A stretch of 13,999 nucleotides of DNA from an uncultured Clostridium sp. (GTDB taxonomy: Bacteria > Bacillota > Clostridia > TANB77 > CAG-508). The DNA lies in NCBI GenBank assembly GCA_946498265.1, contig CAMMNR010000034.1, positions 1 through 13,999 on the forward strand, in the 5' to 3' direction. Of this stretch, positions 1 through 6,773 are shown in pieces (the first letter of the stretch is position 1; each line of letters starts with the position of its first letter). Under the pieces are notes generated by a model, which was not told where the DNA came from, ran no database searches, and saw only the letters and a program-made list of their open reading frames with translations. Both the position numbers and the translations under genes were made by a program.

Positions 1-24
1 ATTTTGGATGCTAGCAATTTTTCA

Positions 25-117
25 TTATGACCATGCGAAAGCATTTAGTGCAATTGTAATTACCAATGCTATTAATGTAATACCTTTTTGATTAAATCTT
101 GTTTTTTCCTTTTCCAT
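25..117 (-). CDS. 30-residue prepilin-leader-like small protein or truncated type IV pilin
   Basis: The reading frame encodes a basic N-terminus followed by KGITLIALVITI, which looks like a class III signal of a type IV prepilin: a glycine cleavage site, then the hydrophobic start of the pilin helix. The frame ends after only eight more residues (ALNAFAWS), where a pilin would continue its helix and globular domain. An AGGAGG ribosome binding site at 128-133 lies 10 bases upstream and a plausible promoter lies further upstream, so it looks expressible. An in-frame ATG at 148-150 exists, but the ribosome binding site favours 117. It is probably the 5' remnant of a pilin gene. A genuine one-helix membrane peptide is possible. 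Confidence 0.42.
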   Translation of the reverse strand: MEKEKTRFNQKGITLIALVITIALNAFAWS

Positions 118-180
118 TTCTTCTGTTCCTCCTATAATAAATTTTCCCATTTGTATAGATTTATATACTATTTCATAAAA

Positions 181-209
181 ATATTATCATTATTTTTAAA
201 ATTATGCAA
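181..209 (-). promoter_or_regulatory. Promoter for the prepilin-like ORF
   Basis: On the minus strand a -35 of TTGCAT (204-209) and a -10 of TAATAT (181-186) are separated by exactly 17 bases. They lie about 64 bases upstream of the start of the small prepilin-like ORF. The spacing is ideal, but the background is AT-rich. Confidence 0.4.
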
Positions 210-228
210 TACTTTTGTACGGTATTTT

Positions 229-258
229 TTGCTATTTTTTTATGTCAAAATATATAAG
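229..258 (+). promoter_or_regulatory. Possible promoter for the ribbon-helix-helix gene
   Basis: A weak -35 (TTGCTA, 229-234) and a -10 (TATAAG, 253-258) are spaced by 18 bases, 25 bases before the start codon. The -10 lies in the 14-mer TATAAGTATAAAAT (253-266), which recurs exactly in the NRPS promoter at 2432-2445. Confidence 0.28.
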
Positions 259-283
259 TATAAAATTAACTTGGAGGTTTGGT

Positions 284-505
284 ATGTTCGAGATTTCAAA
301 ATATAAAAAAAGTAATGTAAAACTTTGTATTCGTTTACCAGAGAAAATGAATGAAACTTTAAGAAAAATCGCTAAAAAAGAAAATATGAGTTTTAATAAC
401 GTCTTAGTAAGCTGTATTCAAAATTCATTAGATGAAATGGATTTATCTAGATATAAAGATGTTGATATTTATGAAAATGATAAAAAAGAATTTAGGATAT
501 CCTAA
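284..505 (+). CDS. Ribbon-helix-helix (Arc/CopG-type) DNA-binding protein
   Basis: This 73-residue protein has the ribbon-helix-helix pattern: a short strand with alternating side chains (NVKLCIRL, residues 11-18), a first helix beginning at the proline (about 19-33), a turn around ENMSFN, and a second helix (about 37-52). An acidic and basic C-terminal tail follows. Such proteins dimerise, insert the paired strands into the major groove and act as repressors, plasmid or phage regulators, or antitoxins. The start was chosen at 284 because GGAGG at 273-277 is 6 bases upstream; a longer frame from 215 has no such site. No toxin gene follows: the next gene is convergent and the stop codons overlap by four bases. 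Its DNA target and function are unknown. Confidence 0.72.
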   Translation: MFEISKYKKSNVKLCIRLPEKMNETLRKIAKKENMSFNNVLVSCIQNSLDEMDLSRYKDVDIYENDKKEFRIS

Positions 506-514
506 ACTCTTTTT
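483..514. terminator. Palindrome across convergent stop codons, probable bidirectional terminator
   Basis: TTTAGGATATCCTAAA (491-506) is a perfect 16-base palindrome. It is extended by AAAAAGA (483-489) and TCTTTTT (508-514) with one mismatched pair between, giving a 32-base near-perfect dyad. It contains both the TAA of the ribbon-helix-helix gene and the TAG of the acyl-CoA synthetase, and the outer A/T tracts act as a U-tract in either direction. A protein-binding site is the alternative. Confidence 0.55.
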
Positions 515-2226
515 AACTCTGCATATCTTTTTACTTTTTGAGTTGTTGTTTTTGCAAATGGCTCTTTTGTTAAAGTAATATCTTTAACATGCTTAAATAT
601 TGGTAATTCTTTATTTATTTCTTTTATTTCTTTCCATACTATGTCTTTGTATTCTTTTTGAGTTTTTTCTCCTAGATATTGTTTTATCATTTCTTCGTCA
701 TATACTATTTTTGCACATAACATTGTGTCTGTTTTACTTTTTTCCCTAGAATATACTAAACTTTCTATTACATATGGAATTTTGTTTATTAAAAATTCAA
801 TTTCTTGTGGATATACATTTTTACCGTTTTTTAGTACTATAATATCTTTCTTTCTTCCTGTTACATATAGAAATCCGTCTTCATCTATATATCCAAAATC
901 ACCTGTGCTAAACCATCCATCTTTTAATACTTCTTTAGTTGCTTTCTCATTTTTATAATATCCAAGCATTATGCTAGGTCCTTTTACTGTTATTTCTCCT
1001 ACTCCGTCTTTATCTGGATTGTCTATTCTTGCTTCTAAGTTTGGTAATATTAATCCTACTGAACCTGGTCTTTTTTCTTTGTCTGTTTCTGCTGAAATTA
1101 CAGGAGATGTTTCTGTTAATCCATATCCTTGTACTAAATCTATTCCTAAATTGTTGTATCCTATTATTGTATCTTTATTCATTGGTGCAGCACCATAAAA
1201 TACTACTCTTAAATGTCCTCCAAAATTATCTAATACTTGTTTAAAAAATACTTTTCTTAAATCAATATGGCATTTTAATAATGCATTTGATATTTTTGAC
1301 ATTGTATTTATTAATTTTGTTTTTCCTTTTTCTTCTATTGCATGTTGAATTTTCTTATACATCGTTTCTAATACTAATGGAACTGCTACAAATACTGATA
1401 TTTTGTACTCTGCTAAATTTTTTTGAATATGTTTTAACCCGTCACAAAATGCCACTGCTGCTCCACTATATAGTCCATATAGAAATGTGATTGTGCATTC
1501 AAAGGTATGATGAATTGGTAAAAATGATAAAAGAGTATCATTTGGATATATTTTTACCCATGTTGCTATTGCTGATATGTTTGAACATATATTTCTCTGT
1601 GATAATAGTACTGCTTTTGGAAAATTTGTTGTCCCAGATGTGAATAACATTATAGATGCTTTGTCACTGTCTATTTTTATATTACTATATCTTTTATCTC
1701 CTTTTTCTAATAATTCTTTTCCTTTTTTTAATATATCATTATATTTTTTTATCTTCAAATCTTTTTCGTCATCCATACATATTAATATTTCTATATTTTC
1801 ATTTTCTTCTTTTATTTTTAACATTATATCTGTGTATTTCTTGTCAAAAATAACACCTTCTGCACCACTCATTTTTATTAATGTTTCTATTTCATTATCT
1901 GGTAGCGCTTTATCTAGTGGTACTACAATCATATTACCTGTAGTAATTGCTAAATAGCTTATACACCATTCATATCTGTTATTTCCAATTAGTACAATCT
2001 TTTTTCCTTCTAAATTTTCTTCTAAAAGTCCTGTGCTTAATGCTTTTACATCTTCTACAACTTGCTTATATTTAATTTCTACATATTCTGGTGTTTTTGA
2101 TGTTGGGTCTTTTTTAAATTTATAAGCAATATTATTAGAAAATTTATTTTGCACTCTATCTAATAATTCTTTGTAGTTATATATTTCTTCTGCTTCGTAA
2201 ACTTTCCTTGATTCTCCATTTTCCAT
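502..2226 (-). CDS. Long-chain fatty acid-CoA ligase (AMP-forming)
   Basis: The 574-residue protein is a full-length adenylate-forming enzyme of the acyl-CoA synthetase type, which activates a carboxylic acid to an acyl-AMP and then a CoA thioester. Visible motifs are the phosphate-binding loop FTSGTTNFPK (195-204), the aromatic/His region LPIHHTFE (236-243), YGAAPM (344-349), GYGLTETSP (367-375), TGDFGYIDEDG (441-451), GRKKDIIVLKNGKNVYPQEIE (457-477) and a C-terminal catalytic-lysine region FAKTTTQKVKR (557-567). There is no carrier domain and no signal peptide, so it is cytosolic. An AGGAAGG site lies 12 bases upstream, and a three-codon ORF (2226-2237) overlaps the start as TAATG. It is divergent from the NRPS. 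It may be housekeeping or may supply acyl-CoA to the NRPS; the acid used cannot be read from the sequence. Confidence 0.9.
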   Translation of the reverse strand: MENGESRKVYEAEEIYNYKELLDRVQNKFSNNIAYKFKKDPTSKTPEYVEIKYKQVVEDVKALSTGLLEENLEGKKIVLIGNNRYEWCISYLAITTGNMIVVPLDKALPDNEIETLIKMSGAEGVIFDKKYTDIMLKIKEENENIEILICMDDEKDLKIKKYNDILKKGKELLEKGDKRYSNIKIDSDKASIMLFTSGTTNFPKAVLLSQRNICSNISAIATWVKIYPNDTLLSFLPIHHTFECTITFLYGLYSGAAVAFCDGLKHIQKNLAEYKISVFVAVPLVLETMYKKIQHAIEEKGKTKLINTMSKISNALLKCHIDLRKVFFKQVLDNFGGHLRVVFYGAAPMNKDTIIGYNNLGIDLVQGYGLTETSPVISAETDKEKRPGSVGLILPNLEARIDNPDKDGVGEITVKGPSIMLGYYKNEKATKEVLKDGWFSTGDFGYIDEDGFLYVTGRKKDIIVLKNGKNVYPQEIEFLINKIPYVIESLVYSREKSKTDTMLCAKIVYDEEMIKQYLGEKTQKEYKDIVWKEIKEINKELPIFKHVKDITLTKEPFAKTTTQKVKRYAELKRV

Positions 2227-2329
2227 TATTTCATCATTCCTTCCTAAGGTATGAGCTTGGTTTGAATAAAATAGTTTTTGATGTATCCTAATTAGGTATT
2301 ATTTTTCAACCTCTTCCCTTTTTTGTTTC

Positions 2330-2358
2330 ATTTTATATCAATTATACTTTAAAATCAA
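2330..2358 (-). promoter_or_regulatory. Promoter of the acyl-CoA ligase gene
   Basis: On the minus strand TTGATT (2353-2358) and TAAAAT (2330-2335) are separated by 17 bases. Transcription would begin near 2323, leaving a leader of about 97 bases that contains the 10-base palindrome CCTAATTAGG (2287-2296). The hexamers and spacing are identical to those of the divergent NRPS promoter. Confidence 0.5.
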
Positions 2359-2404
2359 TAATATTTCCAAAAAGTTTTTATATTTATAGAAAAAGTAAAA
2401 CTTT

Positions 2405-2432
2405 AAACAAAAAATCTTGATTTTTTTTGTTT
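2405..2432. repeat. Inverted repeat overlapping the NRPS -35 region
   Basis: AAACAAAAAATC (2405-2416) is mirrored by GATTTTTTTTGTTT (2419-2432), with two extra T bases in the second arm and a two-base centre that starts the -35 hexamer. Its place over the promoter makes it a candidate operator. A second inverted pair, AAAGTTTT/AAAACTTT (2371-2378 and 2397-2404), lies just upstream. Both are AT-rich, so chance is a real alternative. Confidence 0.3.
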
Positions 2433-2445
2433 ATAAGTATAAAAT
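2417..2445 (+). promoter_or_regulatory. Promoter of the NRPS-histidine kinase operon
   Basis: TTGATT (2417-2422) and TAAAAT (2440-2445) are 17 bases apart, placing the transcript start near 2452, about 27 bases before the chosen NRPS start codon. The -10 sits in the dyad TTTATAAGTATAAA (2430-2443). The 250 bases between the divergent start codons hold this promoter, the opposing one and AT-rich dyads; no riboswitch or T-box pattern was recognised. Confidence 0.5.
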
Positions 2446-2478
2446 ATTGTAAAATTAAGTTGTATAAGGATGGTAAAA

Positions 2479-5400
2479 ATGGGTAAAATATTAAATGATT
2501 TAACAACTCCTCAAAAATCTATTTTATTGACAGATAAATTTTATGACTCTAACAGTCTATTTAACCTTGGAGGGACATTATTAATTCATCAAAAAGTGGA
2601 TTTTGATATTTTAGAAAGAGCTATTAATATATTCATTCAAAAAAATGATGGAATGAGACTTGGTTTTGAACTTCATGATGGAAAGACTTATCAATATGTA
2701 CAAGATTATTCATATAAGAAACTTCCTATCTATTCTATTAGTACAGAAGATGAATTGCGCTCTTTAGAAAATCATTTTATACATACTAAATTTAATATTT
2801 CAAAATCATTTTTATATGAATTTAAATTGATAAAACTAAAAAATGGTCATGGTGGGTTTAATATCACTCTTCACCATTTAATCTCTGACGCTTGGAGTAT
2901 GAGCTTATTAGTTAACGAAATTATAGATATTTATTCTAAATTAATAAAAAATGAAACAATATCTGAAGATTTAAATCCTTCTTATATTGAATATATAGAA
3001 TCTGAACAAAAATATTTAAATTCTGAAAAATTTAAAAAAGATGCACAATTTTGGGATGGCACTTTTGATAAATGTCCATCTTGTGTTTCTTTCTCTCAAA
3101 AAAATTCTCAAAATACATCTCAAGAAGCCCAAAGAAAAATATTTCCATTAGAAAACAGTGAACAAATTAATGAATTTTGTAAGAATAATAATATATCTGT
3201 TTTCACATTTTTTATGACTGTTATCGCTTTATATTTACATAGAATAACAGGAGCCGAAGATATTATTATTGGTTCTCCTATTTTGAATAGAAATGGTTCT
3301 AGAGAAAAGAATATGATAGGTTTATTTATTAATACTTTACCAATTAAAATAGAAATACCTGATAGTAATATTAGTTTTTCAGAATTAATAAAACAAGTTT
3401 CAGATAAACAATTTTCTATGTTTAGACATCATAAATATCCATATTCTAAAATATTAGAATATGTTAGAAAAAAGTATAAATTTTCTAATAATTTATATGA
3501 TACTATTATTTCATATCAAAATGCTAGAAATAGTTCACAAACATCTGATATTGAATATTCTACTAATTGGGACTTTAATGGATCTAGTTTTAATAGTTTA
3601 GATATACACCTTTATGATATGGATAATACAGGTATTTTGAAATTATTTTATGATTATAGATTAGATAGATTTGAAGAAGCTGAAATAATTGATATTCATA
3701 ACAGAATTTTGCATATTATCGACCAAGTAATGGATAATTTTAATTTATCTATAAATGCTATAGATATTATTACAGATAAAGAAAAAAGGGATTTATTATA
3801 TACATTTAATGATACAAAATTAGATTATCCAAAAGATAAAACTATTAACGAATTATTTGAAGAACAATGTAAAAAGACTCCTAATAATGTAGCCGTAGCT
3901 TTTGGTAATTCTACATTAACTTATAAAGAGTTAAATGAAAAAGCAAATCAACTAGCATATTTTTTAAGAAATAAAAAAGGAATTACTGCAAATTCTTTTG
4001 TTGGTATTCTTACTAAACGTTCTTTAGAAATGGCTATTGGTCTTTTAGCTATTTTAAAAGCTGGAGCTACATATGTTCCAATTGACCCAGAATATCCTGA
4101 AGAAAGGATTTCATATATGCTTGAAGATTCTGGAGCCAAAATAATATTGGTAGATAATTTCACTAAAGATATTTATAATTCAGAAGATAAGGTAAATATT
4201 GATTTATCAAATGAAATTTATAATATATATCCAACTGATAATTTAGAAACCATAAATAAGTCTTCTGATTTAATGTATTTAATATACACTTCTGGTTCTA
4301 CTGGTAAACCTAAAGGTGTTATGCTAATGCATCAAAATGTTAATAATTATTTACATGGTCTAAAAAATGTAATTGATTTTTCTGAAAATAAAGTAATTGT
4401 TTCAGTTACTACTATATGTTTTGATATTTTTGTAACTGAATTTTGGGGCGGTTTATTAAGTGGAATGACTGTTGTTATTGCTAATGAGCAAGAACAAAAT
4501 ATATCTACTGACTTGAATAAACTTTGTTTAAAATATAATGTAAATATGATACAAACTACTCCTTCTAGGTTTAATGCTTTATTAGAAGAAGACTCTAATT
4601 TTTTAAATAATATTACTGACTTAATGGTTGGTGGTGAAGCTTTACCTAAGAAGCTATTGAATAAATTAAATAGTTTTCCATGGCTTACAATTTTTAATAT
4701 GTATGGCCCTACAGAGACAGCTGTCTGGTCTACTATTAAAAAATCCCCATGTGAAGATAATATTACAATTGGTAAACCAATTGCAAATACACAAGTATAT
4801 ATATTAGATGATAATTATAATTTATTACCACCAAATATTCCTGGGAATTTATTTATTGGTGGAGATGGTGTTTGTAAAGGATATTATAATAGACCAGAAT
4901 TAAATGAAAAAGTATTTATAAAATCTCCTTTTGATAATAAATCTATTTTATATAATACTAAGGATTTGGCTTATATACAAAAAGATGGAGAAATTGTTCA
5001 TCTGGGTAGAAGTGATTTTCAAGCTAAAGTTCATGGTTTTAGAGTCGAATTAGGAGAGATAGAAAATGCTATAATGAATTATCCTGATATTAGCAATGTT
5101 GTAGTATTATTACAAGATGATAGTTTAAATGCTTATATCGTTTCTAATAAAAATATTAATACAAAAGGGTTATTAAATTATTTAATGAATCTTTTACCAC
5201 ATTATATGTTACCCAAAACAGTGACTCAAATTGAAGCAATTCCTTTAACTCCTAATGGAAAAATCAATAGGAAAAGTGATATTTTTAAAGTTGCTGATCA
5301 AGTTTCTGAAAATAAGGTTGAACCTAGAAATGAAAAAGAAAAATTGTTGTATGATGTCATTAGACAATCTGTAGGTTTAGATTTAGGAGTAACAGATAAT

Positions 5401-6726
5401 ATTTTTGAATTTGGAATGGATTCTTTGATGGTTATAAAACTTGTAAGTAAGTTATATCTATATAAAATTAATTTAAGTATACAAGATTTTTATAATAATC
5501 CTTCTATTGAATCTCTTGCTAAAAAAATATCTAATAAGAAAGAATCTAAATCTAGTGATAAAGCTGAAACTAAACATATTATAAATATCTCTGATATCAG
5601 AAAAAAATTAAGCTATGACATTAATATTGAACCTCATAATATATTGCTTACTGGTGTTACTGGATTTTTGGGTATACATGTATTAGAATCTTTAATTAAT
5701 AACTCTAATTGCAATATTTATTGTTTAATAAGAAGTAAAGAAGGAAAGTCTTCTACAACAAGACTTATCGAAAGATTAAATTATTACTTTGATGGCCAAT
5801 ATACTAATTTAATTGATAAAAGAATTTTTATAGTAAATTCTAATATTACAGATGAATATTTAGGTTTATCAAAGGATACATATAACGAGTTAGGATTAAA
5901 TATTTCTAGTGTAATTCATTGTGCAGCAGACGTTAAACATTATGGAAATTATAAATTGTCTGAAAAAGCCAATATCAAAGCAACAGATAATATAATTAGG
6001 TTTTGTTTAGAATTTAATACAATATTAAATCATATTTCTACAATGACAGTTTCTGGATATGGTTTAGTAAATGTCAATTATGAAGGTCTTTTTGATGAAA
6101 ATAAATTTTATATACATCAAGATTATGAAGATAACATATATGTAAAAACTAAATTTATTGCTGAAGAAGAAATATTCAATGCAACTTCAAAAGGTCTTAT
6201 TGCAAATATTTACAGAATAGGTAATTTAACAAATAGATTCTCAGATTGCAAATTTCAATATAATTCTAACGAAAATAGTTTTATAAATAAGTTGAAATCT
6301 ATTAAAAATTTAGGTATACTACCTATTGACATGAAAAATTATCAATTAGAATTAACACCTGTTGATGTTTGTGCAAGTGCTATTACTAAGTTAGCAATTT
6401 ATAAGAAAATAGATAATAATGTTAACATTTATCATCTATATAATAATAACTATGTTTCTATGAATATAATAACTGATATATTAAATGTAAATGGTATTCA
6501 AATATCATATTTAAATACTTCAGATTTTGAAAATGCTATTGCGTCTAATTTAGCTAATTCAAAAGGAATTCCTGGTTTTATAGACCAATTAGGAAACGCC
6601 CAATTGCCAAGCTCTTATGATAGTATATTTTCGAATTCTGAAACATTGAGTATTTTGTCTAATTTGAATTTTAGTTGGCCAAATATTACAAAAGATTACA
6701 TTAATAATATTATAAAGAATATTTAA
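2479..6726 (+). CDS. Single-module nonribosomal peptide synthetase with domains C-A-T-R (reductive release)
   Basis: This 1415-residue cytosolic enzyme carries one complete module. The condensation domain (about 1-435) has HHLISDAWS at 132-140. The adenylation domain (about 455-940) has YTSGSTGKPKG (603-613), NMYGPTETAVW (740-750), GRSDFQAKVHGFRVELGEIE (843-862) and the catalytic lysine in NGKINRK (K928). The carrier domain has FGMDS with the phosphopantetheine serine at 982. The terminal extended short-chain dehydrogenase domain (about 1053-1415) has TGVTGFLG (1058-1065) and YVKTK (Y1221, K1225). Expected chemistry is acylation of one bound amino acid and NAD(P)H-dependent release as an aldehyde or alcohol. 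The eye-read specificity code is D-I-T-Q-M-G-M-V-W-K, which I cannot assign. The start at 2479 is preferred over the in-frame ATG at 2470, which overlaps the AAGGATGG ribosome site. No phosphopantetheinyl transferase or exporter is in the window. Confidence 0.93.
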   Translation: MGKILNDLTTPQKSILLTDKFYDSNSLFNLGGTLLIHQKVDFDILERAINIFIQKNDGMRLGFELHDGKTYQYVQDYSYKKLPIYSISTEDELRSLENHFIHTKFNISKSFLYEFKLIKLKNGHGGFNITLHHLISDAWSMSLLVNEIIDIYSKLIKNETISEDLNPSYIEYIESEQKYLNSEKFKKDAQFWDGTFDKCPSCVSFSQKNSQNTSQEAQRKIFPLENSEQINEFCKNNNISVFTFFMTVIALYLHRITGAEDIIIGSPILNRNGSREKNMIGLFINTLPIKIEIPDSNISFSELIKQVSDKQFSMFRHHKYPYSKILEYVRKKYKFSNNLYDTIISYQNARNSSQTSDIEYSTNWDFNGSSFNSLDIHLYDMDNTGILKLFYDYRLDRFEEAEIIDIHNRILHIIDQVMDNFNLSINAIDIITDKEKRDLLYTFNDTKLDYPKDKTINELFEEQCKKTPNNVAVAFGNSTLTYKELNEKANQLAYFLRNKKGITANSFVGILTKRSLEMAIGLLAILKAGATYVPIDPEYPEERISYMLEDSGAKIILVDNFTKDIYNSEDKVNIDLSNEIYNIYPTDNLETINKSSDLMYLIYTSGSTGKPKGVMLMHQNVNNYLHGLKNVIDFSENKVIVSVTTICFDIFVTEFWGGLLSGMTVVIANEQEQNISTDLNKLCLKYNVNMIQTTPSRFNALLEEDSNFLNNITDLMVGGEALPKKLLNKLNSFPWLTIFNMYGPTETAVWSTIKKSPCEDNITIGKPIANTQVYILDDNYNLLPPNIPGNLFIGGDGVCKGYYNRPELNEKVFIKSPFDNKSILYNTKDLAYIQKDGEIVHLGRSDFQAKVHGFRVELGEIENAIMNYPDISNVVVLLQDDSLNAYIVSNKNINTKGLLNYLMNLLPHYMLPKTVTQIEAIPLTPNGKINRKSDIFKVADQVSENKVEPRNEKEKLLYDVIRQSVGLDLGVTDNIFEFGMDSLMVIKLVSKLYLYKINLSIQDFYNNPSIESLAKKISNKKESKSSDKAETKHIINISDIRKKLSYDINIEPHNILLTGVTGFLGIHVLESLINNSNCNIYCLIRSKEGKSSTTRLIERLNYYFDGQYTNLIDKRIFIVNSNITDEYLGLSKDTYNELGLNISSVIHCAADVKHYGNYKLSEKANIKATDNIIRFCLEFNTILNHISTMTVSGYGLVNVNYEGLFDENKFYIHQDYEDNIYVKTKFIAEEEIFNATSKGLIANIYRIGNLTNRFSDCKFQYNSNENSFINKLKSIKNLGILPIDMKNYQLELTPVDVCASAITKLAIYKKIDNNVNIYHLYNNNYVSMNIITDILNVNGIQISYLNTSDFENAIASNLANSKGIPGFIDQLGNAQLPSSYDSIFSNSETLSILSNLNFSWPNITKDYINNIIKNI

Positions 6727-6773
6727 TTCTTTTCCAACTAGATTTCTGACTAAGAAGGGAATGGTAAAAAAAC

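Noticed and set aside
33..44. ATGC-GAAA-GCAT hairpin near the left edge
   Set aside because: A four-pair stem is too short to separate from chance, and it lies within the end of the small prepilin-like ORF.
88..306. 72-codon plus-strand frame at the left end
   Set aside because: Its product is a Phe/Tyr/Leu-rich low-complexity string, it runs through the promoter regions, and it is out of frame with the well-supported ribbon-helix-helix gene.
284..505. Antitoxin of a toxin-antitoxin pair
   Set aside because: The fold fits, but the neighbour is a convergent acyl-CoA ligase and no small toxin-like gene lies beside it.
725..1957. Several plus-strand open frames inside the acyl-CoA ligase gene
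   Set aside because: They are antisense shadows of a gene with complete motifs, are rich in Phe/Leu/Ser as expected for the complement of an AT-rich gene, and lack ribosome sites.
4321..5300. Assigning a specific amino acid to the adenylation domain
   Set aside because: The ten pocket residues were aligned by eye and match no code I can recall with confidence.
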